From: an uncultured Caulobacterales bacterium | GTDB lineage: Bacteria; Pseudomonadota; Alphaproteobacteria; Caulobacterales; Maricaulaceae | Assembly: GCA_937929915.1 (NCBI GenBank) | Contig: CALFUN010000012.1 | Coordinates: 48,182 to 112,181, forward strand | Reading direction: 5' to 3' | Length of the DNA: 64,000 nucleotides | Shown here: positions 33,688-42,514 of the stretch, one piece after another | Layout of the letters: the number at the start of each line of letters is the position of its first letter | How positions within the stretch are numbered: position 1 is the stretch's first letter | The notes under the pieces: model-generated | The model's input: only the letters and a program-made list of their open reading frames with translations | Told to the model about the DNA's origin: nothing | The model's database searches: none | Position numbers and translations under genes: made by a program

Positions 33688-35093
33688 TGGCCACCCAATT
33701 AGATGAACCCGTTATAGATAGAAAAATTCCCAATGTGAAAGGCATACCTTTTGTCGGGAATACAATCGAAATGGCCAAAGACCCTGCTGCGTTTTTCGTC
33801 AGAGCGTATCGAGATTATGGGCCGATTTATCGGGTTAATGTTTTCGGGCGAAAACAATATGTGATTGCGGGTACAGAAGCTGCGAAATTGATGTCGACTA
33901 AAAAAGGGCGTGATGGGTTGCGGTCGAAAGAGTTTTGGCAAGATTTTGTTGATCATTACGGCGCATCGAAAACACTCACGCAAATTGATGGCGAAGAACA
34001 TCGCAAGATGCGCGGGATTATGCGCAAAGGGTTTTCGCGCGAAGCGGCGGCGGGGCGCTATCATGAACTCACACATATTGTTGATAAATCCATAATGCGG
34101 GATTGGAATCCGAGCAAACGTGAAAATGTTCCTGTCGTTGAGGGTTTCCAATATATGATTGTGCAAATGATCGGCGAAATGATGAGCGGCGAAGCCCCGC
34201 TTGAATATGTCAAAGATATTCGCACAAATATATTGTTTTTATTAAATGTTTTAGTCGCGCGCGTGCGGCCTAAAATTTTCTTGCAATCTCCTAAGTTTAA
34301 AAAAGCTAGCAAACGGGTGGATGAATTGGGTGCAAAAATGGTGGCTCAATTCCAAGCTTATGCAGAATCAGGAGAGTTGCCAGATAATCTATTAGGGGAT
34401 GTGTATCAGGCACATATTGATGATCCTGAATTTGTTCAAGCCCGTGATTTAAGCGTGCTATTAACGGGGCCATATGTGGCGGGCCTAGATACGGTGGCTA
34501 ATACAGTTGCCGCGGCCACTTACGGTATTTTGAAAACACCGGGCGTACTTGAGAAAGTCCAAGCCGAAGCCGATGCGCTTTATGCAAAAGACACGGTAAC
34601 AGAGGCTGATGTTCGCGGTCTTGATTATATTCAAGGCTGCCTCAAAGAAGCTATGCGCCTTTGGCCTATCGCTGTCGCGCAAATGCGTACAACCAATTAT
34701 GATCTTGAATTTGAAGGCCATATTATCCCTAAAGATGAGTTGATTTTTATTGGAACATCTGTGCCGCATTTCATGGAAGAATATTTCCCTGACCCATTTA
34801 AGTTTGATCCAGAAAGATTTAATGAAGATCGCCGTGAGCATATGAAGCCAGGGGTTTATGCTCCATTTGGCCGCGGGCCGCATAGCTGCCTTGGGCAGAA
34901 TTTGGCCGAAGTTTTAATGGGCACTATCATGGCGCGTTTGTTTCACCGTCTTGAGTTATCGCTCGACCCTGTGGATTATACGCTCAAAACTAAGACAGCT
35001 CCAACACCAGGGCCAGCGATGAGCTTTGCTGTCAAAGTGCAGGGTGAGCGTCATCCTGCCAAAGCGTTGACGCCAGAAATATTAGAGACTTAA
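33687..35093 (+). CDS. Cytochrome P450
   Basis: A 468-residue cytochrome P450 without a membrane anchor. The haem-ligand Cys401 is in FGRGPHSCLGQNLAE, the ExxR motif is Glu321-Ala-Met-Arg324, and the I-helix AGLDT is residues 265-269. The length and motif style are closer to the CYP51/eukaryote-like group than to small soluble bacterial P450s. Being first after the regulator and beside a Rieske oxygenase, it may hydroxylate the steroid nucleus or side chain (as CYP125/CYP142 do in actinobacteria), but family membership does not prove this. Electrons may come from the ferredoxin at 23171. Confidence 0.88.
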   Translation: MATQLDEPVIDRKIPNVKGIPFVGNTIEMAKDPAAFFVRAYRDYGPIYRVNVFGRKQYVIAGTEAAKLMSTKKGRDGLRSKEFWQDFVDHYGASKTLTQIDGEEHRKMRGIMRKGFSREAAAGRYHELTHIVDKSIMRDWNPSKRENVPVVEGFQYMIVQMIGEMMSGEAPLEYVKDIRTNILFLLNVLVARVRPKIFLQSPKFKKASKRVDELGAKMVAQFQAYAESGELPDNLLGDVYQAHIDDPEFVQARDLSVLLTGPYVAGLDTVANTVAAATYGILKTPGVLEKVQAEADALYAKDTVTEADVRGLDYIQGCLKEAMRLWPIAVAQMRTTNYDLEFEGHIIPKDELIFIGTSVPHFMEEYFPDPFKFDPERFNEDRREHMKPGVYAPFGRGPHSCLGQNLAEVLMGTIMARLFHRLELSLDPVDYTLKTKTAPTPGPAMSFAVKVQGERHPAKALTPEILET

Positions 35094-35112
35094 GTGAAAA
35101 GAGGAGAGAGCT

Positions 35113-36135
35113 ATGAACGCCCCTGTAAATCCTGATCATATTCAAACTGGCGAAGAGCTAGAACGCTGCCCATTTCCTATTCCTTATGGATGGTTTTGTG
35201 TGCATTTCTCACATGAGCTTAAAGCGGGTGACATCAAAATAGAAAAGATGTTTGGGAAAGAATGGGTTCTCTTTCGCGGAGAAGACGGCGCTGTAGGGAT
35301 GACAGACCCGTTCTGCCCGCATCTTGGCGCGCATTTAGGGCATGGCGGTAAGGTTGTTGGGAATAACATTCAATGCCCGTTCCATAATTGGGAATTTGAT
35401 TCCGAAGGTTGGTGCAAAAAAATTCCATATGGCAAAGTTATGCCAGGGATTGTGCGTAAAAAAGCTGTGTTGAAAGCTCTGCCTGTTATAGAAAAATATG
35501 GCGCGATTTGGGCGTGGTATCATCCCAAAGGCGAAGCGCCGAAATGGGAACTTCCCGTTCACCCAGAATTTGAAAACCCAGATGATCATGTTGAAACGCG
35601 GTTTCACTCTTGGGATATTGGCACCTGCATTCAAGAAATGGGAGAAAACTCTGTTGATACACCGCATTTAAAATTTTTGCATGGTGCACCGATTATTCCG
35701 TCTGTAGCGGCACGCGCAGATAAGCATATTTGGCACTATGATATTATGGAAGGCTATATTGTTGGCGAGAGCCACGGCCCGGGTCTTGCGCCAAATTACC
35801 ACACTAAAGATGGCGTTTCGATGTTAATGTATGCCATGCCCGCGCCTGTCGACGAAGAAATGTCGCGCGTGCGGATGATGTTTAAATGGAAGAAATACCC
35901 TGAAGGGTCAAAAGAAGCCACGATTGCGGCGCATCTTTATCAACATTCCATCGGCGAAGCTGAAGGTGAAGAATCTGCAGGGTTTGAAAGCGTAGATTTA
36001 ATTGTTTGGGACAATAAAAAATACCGCCCTAAGCCGCTGCTTTGTGATGGCGACGGGCCAATTTTGGCGTGGCGCAAATATTTCCGTCAATTCTATGTTG
36101 ATTTGGATGAGACAGATCCTGCGGTGGCTATGTAA
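35113..36135 (+). CDS. Rieske non-haem iron oxygenase, steroid-type (DAF-36/KshA-related)
   Basis: A 340-residue Rieske oxygenase alpha subunit. The Rieske cluster is held by Cys68-Pro-His70 and Cys88-Pro-Phe-His91. The mononuclear iron site is in GENSVDTPHLKFLHG: Asn179, bridging Asp182, and His185 and His190 as ligands, with the third ligand an Asp further on. The Rieske segment (FCPHLGAHLG, IQCPFHNWEF, IWAWYH) resembles the cholesterol 7-desaturase DAF-36/Neverland group at least as much as KshA 3-ketosteroid 9alpha-hydroxylase. It may therefore oxidise the steroid B ring at C7 or C9; which one cannot be told. No dedicated reductase gene follows. GAGGAGAGAG before the ATG is a strong ribosome site. 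Confidence 0.83.
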   Translation: MNAPVNPDHIQTGEELERCPFPIPYGWFCVHFSHELKAGDIKIEKMFGKEWVLFRGEDGAVGMTDPFCPHLGAHLGHGGKVVGNNIQCPFHNWEFDSEGWCKKIPYGKVMPGIVRKKAVLKALPVIEKYGAIWAWYHPKGEAPKWELPVHPEFENPDDHVETRFHSWDIGTCIQEMGENSVDTPHLKFLHGAPIIPSVAARADKHIWHYDIMEGYIVGESHGPGLAPNYHTKDGVSMLMYAMPAPVDEEMSRVRMMFKWKKYPEGSKEATIAAHLYQHSIGEAEGEESAGFESVDLIVWDNKKYRPKPLLCDGDGPILAWRKYFRQFYVDLDETDPAVAM

Positions 36136-36947
36136 TGAGTATATCTCAACACGCCCGTCTGGATGGTAAAGTCTGTATCATTACAGGCGCTGCTCGCGGT
36201 ATGGGGGAGGCAACAGCGCGGTTATTTGCAGCTCACGGGGCGAAGGTCGCTTTGGGCGATGTGATGAGCGATTTAGGCGAAGCTGTCGCGGCGGATATTC
36301 AAGCAAATGGCGGGGAAGCCGTCTTTCACACTTTAGATGTTTCAGATGATAATAATTGGGCAAAATTTGTGGGCGCAGTCCAGCAGAAGTTCGGCAAAAT
36401 TGACGCATTGGTCAATAATGCCGGACTTGTGCATTTCACACCGATTGAACAATTTGATCCTGAAGATGCGATAAAAATTTTTGGTGTCAATACCGTTGGC
36501 CCGATGCTTGGCGCAAAACATGTTGTGCCAATCATGAAGGCTGCGGGTGCAGGCTCCATTGTGAATATCAGCTCAGTTGATGGTATGCGTGGCTGTAATG
36601 GTTTGTCGCTATATACGGCTAGTAAATGGGCGGTGAGGGGGTTAACAAAATCGCTCGCATTTGAGCTTGGAACATCTGGCATACGGGTTAATTCTATTCA
36701 CCCTGGCGGTGTGGATACGCCCATGGGGAATGCACGCGGCTTACCGCCAGATCAACTGGCGCACGCCTTTTGCCGTGTGCCGTTACAGCGCATTGGCCAG
36801 CCAAATGAAATCGCCAATGCTTCGCTATTTTTAGCCAGCGATGAGGCGAGCTATATTACGGGCGCAGAGCTTGCTGTTGATGGGGGTTGGGGGGCTGGAT
36901 ATTTCCAACCTGTCTTGCCAGGGGCGCCAGAAGGCTTACCGCCTTAA
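36135..36947 (+). CDS. Hydroxysteroid dehydrogenase, 3alpha/20beta-HSD (FabG3)-like SDR
   Basis: A 270-residue classical SDR with TGAARGMGEA at residues 18-27, NNAG, catalytic Ser in NISSVDGMRG and YTASK. The run WAVRGLTKSLAFELG followed by GIRVNSIHPGG and TGAELAVDGGWGAG is characteristic of 3alpha,20beta-hydroxysteroid dehydrogenase and mycobacterial FabG3. It probably oxidises or reduces a steroid hydroxyl with NAD(H). It overlaps the Rieske gene stop (TAATG) and may act on the product of that enzyme or of the P450, for instance by oxidising a newly formed alcohol (inference). Confidence 0.8.
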   Translation: MSISQHARLDGKVCIITGAARGMGEATARLFAAHGAKVALGDVMSDLGEAVAADIQANGGEAVFHTLDVSDDNNWAKFVGAVQQKFGKIDALVNNAGLVHFTPIEQFDPEDAIKIFGVNTVGPMLGAKHVVPIMKAAGAGSIVNISSVDGMRGCNGLSLYTASKWAVRGLTKSLAFELGTSGIRVNSIHPGGVDTPMGNARGLPPDQLAHAFCRVPLQRIGQPNEIANASLFLASDEASYITGAELAVDGGWGAGYFQPVLPGAPEGLPP

Positions 36948-36964
36948 GGGGTAATAGGGGGTTT

Positions 36965-38557
36965 ATGGAAAAATGGCTTAAATTTATAGCCAAAACTTTG
37001 GCTGTATTGATCCTAATTTTAATTGCGGTATTTTTCTTTATTAAATGGCGTATGGATTATGAGGTTGCGGCTGTTACGCCATTACCGATGAGCACCAAGG
37101 GCGTTGATTTAACCGTAACACTTGACCCTGATTTTATCCCGAAAACTCTGCCGCCCGCGGGCGAGCCGCAGCATCCATTTATGGCAATGAATGATAGCAG
37201 TGTCATGCATTCAGGCGGCTGGGAGACAGATACACATCCGGCTGCAGCGATATTTTCAAAAGACGTAACCGTTATCTCGCGCCGCGCGGGCGGTAAGTCG
37301 GCGCGGCAATGCGCAACATTTACATTTATCAAAGCAGGGCATCCGCTTATTTTATGCGGCGGATTGACGAGCTTTCGGTTGCAGCTTCTGGATAAAGATA
37401 ATTTGGAATTGCTGGCTTTTTATGATCTACCTATGCGGCCATCGACCTTTGAAGCGGCGGTTAAGCGCGATATTCGCATTATATTTTCCGATACATCTGG
37501 CGGGGCTTATTTCTTTTTAGACGATCAAGACCGCGCGGTTTTAGCCGATAGTCAGCAGCGTATTCGGCGGATTAAACCTGTTAAGACTGATGACAAATGG
37601 GCGTTTGAATTACAAGATAGCTGGGACATGAGCGCTTATGTTCCCAATGATTGTTTCCATTATAACAATCTCAAACCCACAGGGGAGTGCGATGCGATAA
37701 CAACAGTCATGCCCGACCATAATGGCCTGATTTGGTGGGTGACGCGTAATGGCCGTATTGGCTCGCTTGACCCAAAGACAGCTAAGGTCATTGCAACTAA
37801 TTTTGGCGGCGAAGAAGTGCAGAACTCTTTTGCTCTTGATAAAAACGGGGCCTATGTCGTGACGGACCATGCCATGTACCATATGGCGCTTGAAGACGGC
37901 CTGCCCGTACAAAAATGGCGTCTGGCTTATGACCGAGGCACAGGGCGAAAAATTGGGTCTATCAACCAAGGCAGCGGTACGTCTCCGACGATTTTAGGCG
38001 GCGGGAAATATGTAACGTGGACGGATAATGCAGATGATAAAATTGCTATAATCATCGCGCATATAGGCGATGTGCCAGAGGGCCGAAATCGCCAAATTTG
38101 CCGCGTGCCGATCTTTGCGAGCGGCGGCAGCGCCACAGATAATTCGATGATTGGCTATAAGCGCTCGGTGATTGTCGAAAATAATCACGGCTACACCAAT
38201 GCTGTTATTCAAAAAGACTACGGAGATGTGACGGGCGGGGTTGTGCGTGTTGATGTGCGCGAAGATGAAACAGGGTGCGATGTAATCTGGGAGTCAGATT
38301 TAAAAGTCCCAAGTGTTGTGCCAAAACTTAGCCTTGGTAATGGCATTGCATATTTTTATAGCTTTGAAATATTAGCAAATGGCGACCGTTTATGGTCACT
38401 TGTTGGGCTTGATTTTGACACAGGCAAGGAAGTTATCCGTGTGCCGACAGGAACAGGTATAGCCTATAATAATAACTGGGCGAGTATCGCCATCGCGCCA
38501 AATGGCGAAACCTATGTCGGAACCCGGCAAGGCCTTTTGAAAGTCGTTGGTCAATAA
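36965..38557 (+). CDS. Membrane-anchored beta-propeller-like protein, unknown function (copy 2)
   Basis: A 530-residue protein with an N-terminal hydrophobic anchor (residues 11-28) and a predicted periplasmic body made of beta-rich repeats such as NSFALDKNGAYVVTDHAMYHM and ASIAIAPNGETYVGTRQGL. It carries no motif I can link to a reaction. It is a distant paralogue of the protein at 11172: an aligned block of Asn-Ser-x-Ala-x-Asp-Lys is followed by a Gly-x-Tyr-Val strand, then a Gly/Ser/Thr-rich segment before SPTILGGG. I chose ATG 36965 because TAGGGGG lies just upstream and the anchor follows directly; the frame is open to 36887, inside the SDR gene. It ends the tetR-P450-Rieske-SDR operon and converges on paaR. 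Confidence 0.7.
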   Translation: MEKWLKFIAKTLAVLILILIAVFFFIKWRMDYEVAAVTPLPMSTKGVDLTVTLDPDFIPKTLPPAGEPQHPFMAMNDSSVMHSGGWETDTHPAAAIFSKDVTVISRRAGGKSARQCATFTFIKAGHPLILCGGLTSFRLQLLDKDNLELLAFYDLPMRPSTFEAAVKRDIRIIFSDTSGGAYFFLDDQDRAVLADSQQRIRRIKPVKTDDKWAFELQDSWDMSAYVPNDCFHYNNLKPTGECDAITTVMPDHNGLIWWVTRNGRIGSLDPKTAKVIATNFGGEEVQNSFALDKNGAYVVTDHAMYHMALEDGLPVQKWRLAYDRGTGRKIGSINQGSGTSPTILGGGKYVTWTDNADDKIAIIIAHIGDVPEGRNRQICRVPIFASGGSATDNSMIGYKRSVIVENNHGYTNAVIQKDYGDVTGGVVRVDVREDETGCDVIWESDLKVPSVVPKLSLGNGIAYFYSFEILANGDRLWSLVGLDFDTGKEVIRVPTGTGIAYNNNWASIAIAPNGETYVGTRQGLLKVVGQ

Positions 38558-38562
38558 ACAGT

Positions 38563-39138
38563 CTAAATGATTATATCGGCTGCAAGCTCTGCAAGCCTGT
38601 CCCGGCTGATTGTGCCGCTGGGATTAAACCACGTATGTGTCCAGTTGAGCATACCAAAAAACAACATGATTTTTGATCTTAGTAATGGGAGGTCAGATTT
38701 TAATTCTGGAAATATATCGCTATAAAGGCTTTCAAATTTACTAATGATCGCGCGTTGTTTTTTGACAATGCTTTGTCTTTGCTCAGGCTTTAAATTGGCA
38801 AGTTCATAGAGCAATACTTTTTGTTCATCTTCTGCGCCTGCATAACAGGTGAGTATCGCTTTTGTCAGATGTGTAAAATTATCTTTCGGGTCTGTTGAAA
38901 TAGCGTGTGTTTTCACAATAACAGTGAGTAAATCTTCGATATGATTATTCATCACATCAAATAAAATATCTTCTTTCGCAGCATAGTAATGATAGATCAG
39001 AGATTTTGATACGCCGCAGGCTTTGGATAAATCTGAAATAGATGCGCCATTAAACCCTTTAACCGCAAAGAGCTGCGCGGCCTGTTTCATGATAGCGGCG
39101 CGTTTGTCGCCGAAGTCTTGTGATTGTGTCCGTGCCAT
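38563..39138 (-). CDS. paaR: TetR-family regulator of phenylacetate catabolism, PaaR-like
   Basis: A 191-residue TetR-family protein with an N-terminal helix-turn-helix (residues 12-58: QAAQLFAVKGFNGASISDLS, GVSKSLIYHYYAAKEDIL). It is the last gene of the minus-strand paaG-paaZ-paaK unit. PaaR repressors of this family bind ACCG-NN-CG-NN-CGGT palindromes and release them with phenylacetyl-CoA. One such site lies in the paaG/paaI gap and a near-match before paaA, which supports this name rather than a link to the steroid operators. Confidence 0.83.
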   Translation of the reverse strand: MARTQSQDFGDKRAAIMKQAAQLFAVKGFNGASISDLSKACGVSKSLIYHYYAAKEDILFDVMNNHIEDLLTVIVKTHAISTDPKDNFTHLTKAILTCYAGAEDEQKVLLYELANLKPEQRQSIVKKQRAIISKFESLYSDIFPELKSDLPLLRSKIMLFFGMLNWTHTWFNPSGTISRDRLAELAADIII

Positions 39139-39146
39139 CTGCGTGC

Positions 39147-40445
39147 CTATATATCCCTAAGGTCATGGATGCGCTTGGCTTTACCCGTCGAGCGCACGAG
39201 ACTATTGGGGGCAGCGAGTTGAATGTGAGCTGTTACGCCGATTAAGCTTTTAATCCGCTCACGTAATGTTTGGGCGGCGTTTATGCGGGCTGTATCCGAT
39301 ATGTTTGGATTTTCTTCGGTAACGATTGTTAATATGTCGAGCCTGTCAGGGCGGGTGATTTCGCAGTAATAATGCGGTGAAAGGCTCGGGATTTGTAAGA
39401 TGATTTCTTCTATCTGGGTTGGGAAAACATTGACCCCGCGGATAATCATCATATCATCGCTGCGGCCTGTGACTTTTTCCATGCGGCGCATATTGCGAGC
39501 GGTGCCAGGCAGAAGGCGAGTTAGATCGCCTGTGCGGTAGCGTATGATAGGCATGGCCTGTTTTGTGAGTGAGGTGAAAACAAGCTCGCCCATCTCTCCA
39601 TCTTTAACAGGTTGGAGAGTATCTGGGTTGATGATTTCAGGATAGAAATGATCTTCCCATATTGTTGGGCCGTCTTTAGTTTCAACACATTCATTCGCAA
39701 CGCCAGGCCCGATGACTTCGGACAGGCCGTAAATATCAACCGCGTCAATATCAAAAGCTTGTTCGATTTCCTTGCGCATTTGGCCTGACCAAGGCTCTGC
39801 GCCAAATATTCCAATTTTGAGAGATGAGGCGCGCGGATCGAGGCCTTGGCGGCGAAATTCATCTAAAATTGAGAGCATATAGCTTGGCGTGACCATAATA
39901 ATTTCGGGCTTGAAGTCTTGGATGAGCCGCACTTGTTTTTCGGTTTGCCCCCCTGACATCGGGATGACAGTGCAGCCGAGTTTTTCAGCTCCGTAATGTG
40001 CACCAAGTCCGCCTGTAAAAAGCCCGTATCCATAAGCAATATGACATTTCATACCAGCACGTCCGCCTGCCGCGCGGATAGAGCGCGCAACGACATCGGC
40101 CCACATATCGACATCATCTTGGGTGTAGCCTACAACGGTTGGCTGTCCTGTTGTGCCAGAGGATGCGTGAACGCGCACGATGTTTTCCATAGGCACGGCA
40201 AAGAAATTAAAGGGGTAAGCTTGGCGTAAATCACCTTTATCTGTGAAAGGGAATTTTTTCAAATCTTCTAATTTGTGCAGATCAGACGGGGTTACACTTG
40301 CCGCATCAAATTTCTTGCGGTAAGCGGCGGAATTTTCATAGGCATGGGACAGAGTTTGCTTGAGCCGTGTGAATTGCCGCGCGCGTAGTTCTGGGATTGA
40401 GAGCTTTTCAGCCTCATCCAATAATGGCCTATAGCCTGATGTCAC
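39147..40445 (-). CDS. paaK: Phenylacetate-CoA ligase
   Basis: A 432-residue adenylate-forming ligase typical in length and sequence of PaaK. HASSGTTGQPTVVGYT is the P-loop, DIYGLSEVIGPG the adenine site, YRTGDLTRL and GRSDDMMIIRGVNVFP follow, and the C-terminal Lys region is RSTGKAKR. It activates phenylacetate to phenylacetyl-CoA, the first step of the aerobic hybrid pathway. The start is GTG 40445, one base after the paaZ stop; AAGG overlaps that stop. Confidence 0.93.
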   Translation of the reverse strand: MTSGYRPLLDEAEKLSIPELRARQFTRLKQTLSHAYENSAAYRKKFDAASVTPSDLHKLEDLKKFPFTDKGDLRQAYPFNFFAVPMENIVRVHASSGTTGQPTVVGYTQDDVDMWADVVARSIRAAGGRAGMKCHIAYGYGLFTGGLGAHYGAEKLGCTVIPMSGGQTEKQVRLIQDFKPEIIMVTPSYMLSILDEFRRQGLDPRASSLKIGIFGAEPWSGQMRKEIEQAFDIDAVDIYGLSEVIGPGVANECVETKDGPTIWEDHFYPEIINPDTLQPVKDGEMGELVFTSLTKQAMPIIRYRTGDLTRLLPGTARNMRRMEKVTGRSDDMMIIRGVNVFPTQIEEIILQIPSLSPHYYCEITRPDRLDILTIVTEENPNISDTARINAAQTLRERIKSLIGVTAHIQLAAPNSLVRSTGKAKRIHDLRDI

Positions 40446-40446
40446 C

Positions 40447-42483
40447 TTATCTCTCGATTGCGTTCATAGTCAGAAGATCATAAGTCGCAACTAACTCTTC
40501 ATTTTGATTTGTGACTTCAACATCCCAGCGAACTTCGCCATATTCATCATTGCGTTTCTTTTTTGTCTTTGCGGTCAGTTTGACTTTGATCGTATCATTG
40601 GGCGATACGGGAGTGAGGAAGCGAAGATTATCTAATCCGTAATTGGCCAGCACTGGTCCTGGGGCAGGGTCTACGAAAAGCCCAGCGGCAAATGAGAGTA
40701 ACAGATAACCATGGGCTACGCGCCCAGGGAAGAACGGGTTAGCTTCCGCTGCGGCTTGATCCATATGGGCGTAGAAATTATCACCAGTAAATTCTGCGAA
40801 ATGTTCAATATCGGCCAATGAGATCGTACGGCCTTTGGTGAGCAAGGTTTTACCCATGAAAATCTCATCAAAGTTAAAACGGAAGGGATGCGCGCCGTCT
40901 GTGACTTGAGCGGCGCCTTTCATCCATGTTTGCGTTGCCCCTGCAATAAGGTCGGGTGTGCCTTGCAAAGCTGTGCGCTGCATATAATGTTTAATGCCGC
41001 GCACGCCGCCAAGTTCTTCGCCGCCGCCCGCCCGGCCCGGCCCGCCGTGAACAAGTACGGGGAGCGGGGAGCCGTGGCCCGTGCTTTCTTTGGCATTATC
41101 GCGGTTAATCATGGCGATGCGGCCATGAAATGAGGCCGAACCCAGCACAATCTCGCGTGCCACATCAGGATCATATGTAAAGAGCGACATAACAAGGGAA
41201 CCGAGTCCTTCATTGCAAAGACGTATGGCGTCATTCAGGTCTTTATAGGGCATCAAGGTAGAGACAGGGCCAAAGGCTTCAACCGAATGGATTTTTGGCG
41301 ACTCCCATGGTGTATCGCATCGCAGCAAAATTGGGGACATAAACGCCCCCATATCATTATCTGCATCAATAGGATCAAGCGTATTAATATCGCCAAATAC
41401 GATATTGGCCTGCTCGGATAATTCTGTAACTTTGCTGCGAACATCATTACGCTGCGAAAGGCTCACTAATGCGCCCATGCGCACGCCATCACTATCGGGG
41501 TTGCCAATCGTTGTTTTCGCCAGCCGAGCCGTGAGGGCTTTTTGCGCAGCGTCCATCATGGCTTCGGGTACAAAGCTGCGGCGAATGGCGGTACATTTCT
41601 GGCCAGCTTTCACGGTCATTTCATTGGCAATTTCTTTGATGAAAAGATCAAATTCAGCTGTGCCTTCTACGGCATCAGGGCCAAGGACACAGGCATTTAA
41701 GCTGTCTTGTTCCGCGACAAAGCGCACAGAGTTTTGGATAACAATAGGATGCGTGCGCAGCATTGAAGCCGTTGAGGCCGAACCTGTAAATGAAACAATG
41801 TCTTGACCTGTCAGATGGTCAAATAAATCGCCAGTGCGGCCGACAATAAGCTGCAGCGCCCCGTCAGGTAGAATGCCCGTTTCTATCATGATACGTACGG
41901 CATGTTCACATAAATAGGCTGTGGATGTTGCAGGTTTAACAATTACTGGCACGCCTGCGATTAACGCGCCGCCAAGTTTTTCAAGCATGCCCCAAACAGG
42001 GAAATTATAGGCATTAATATGCAGCGCAAAGCCTTTCATGGAAGTATAGATATGCTGTCCCATCCATGTGCCATTTTTTGAAATTTGCTCTGGTGCGCCG
42101 TCAATAATCACATGTCCGTCTGGGAAATGTCTGCGCGCTTGAGATGAGGTTGAAAATAATGTCATCGCTCCGCCTTCTATATCCACCCAGCCATCGCGGC
42201 GTGTTGCGCCTGTATGGGCGTTCAGCGCGTATAATTCCTCTTTGCGTTCTGTTAAGGCGATCGCGAGATCTTTGACCATAAAGGCACGCTCATGGAGTGT
42301 CATTTTACGCAAAGCTGGCCCGCCAATATCGCGCGCATAATCGGCCATAGCTTTGAAATCCAGCCCGTTAGAGCTTGTTTGGGCCACAGTTGCACCCGTC
42401 ACGGCAGACTGAATATCGACAAGACCGCCTTGGCCTTTGACCCATTTTTGGTGTACGAAATTCTCTAAAATCATAGCGGACAT
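40447..42483 (-). CDS. paaZ: PaaZ, oxepin-CoA hydrolase / 3-oxo-5,6-dehydrosuberyl-CoA semialdehyde dehydrogenase
   Basis: A 678-residue fusion of an aldehyde dehydrogenase domain (about 1-520; Cys in AGQKCTAIRR) and a MaoC-type hydratase domain (about 535-675; FAEFTGDNFYAHMD, FPGRVAHGYLLLSFA). The length is the normal one for bifunctional PaaZ. It opens the oxepin-CoA ring and oxidises the resulting semialdehyde. It lies between paaG and paaK on the minus strand. Confidence 0.93.
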   Translation of the reverse strand: MSAMILENFVHQKWVKGQGGLVDIQSAVTGATVAQTSSNGLDFKAMADYARDIGGPALRKMTLHERAFMVKDLAIALTERKEELYALNAHTGATRRDGWVDIEGGAMTLFSTSSQARRHFPDGHVIIDGAPEQISKNGTWMGQHIYTSMKGFALHINAYNFPVWGMLEKLGGALIAGVPVIVKPATSTAYLCEHAVRIMIETGILPDGALQLIVGRTGDLFDHLTGQDIVSFTGSASTASMLRTHPIVIQNSVRFVAEQDSLNACVLGPDAVEGTAEFDLFIKEIANEMTVKAGQKCTAIRRSFVPEAMMDAAQKALTARLAKTTIGNPDSDGVRMGALVSLSQRNDVRSKVTELSEQANIVFGDINTLDPIDADNDMGAFMSPILLRCDTPWESPKIHSVEAFGPVSTLMPYKDLNDAIRLCNEGLGSLVMSLFTYDPDVAREIVLGSASFHGRIAMINRDNAKESTGHGSPLPVLVHGGPGRAGGGEELGGVRGIKHYMQRTALQGTPDLIAGATQTWMKGAAQVTDGAHPFRFNFDEIFMGKTLLTKGRTISLADIEHFAEFTGDNFYAHMDQAAAEANPFFPGRVAHGYLLLSFAAGLFVDPAPGPVLANYGLDNLRFLTPVSPNDTIKVKLTAKTKKKRNDEYGEVRWDVEVTNQNEELVATYDLLTMNAIER

Positions 42484-42514
42484 ATTTATTTCCTAATGTA
42501 TGGAGTGATTATGT

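Noticed and set aside
35113..36135. Naming the Rieske oxygenase kshA
   Set aside because: The Rieske and iron-site segments resemble DAF-36/Neverland-like enzymes at least as well, and no reductase lies beside it. Only the family is assigned.
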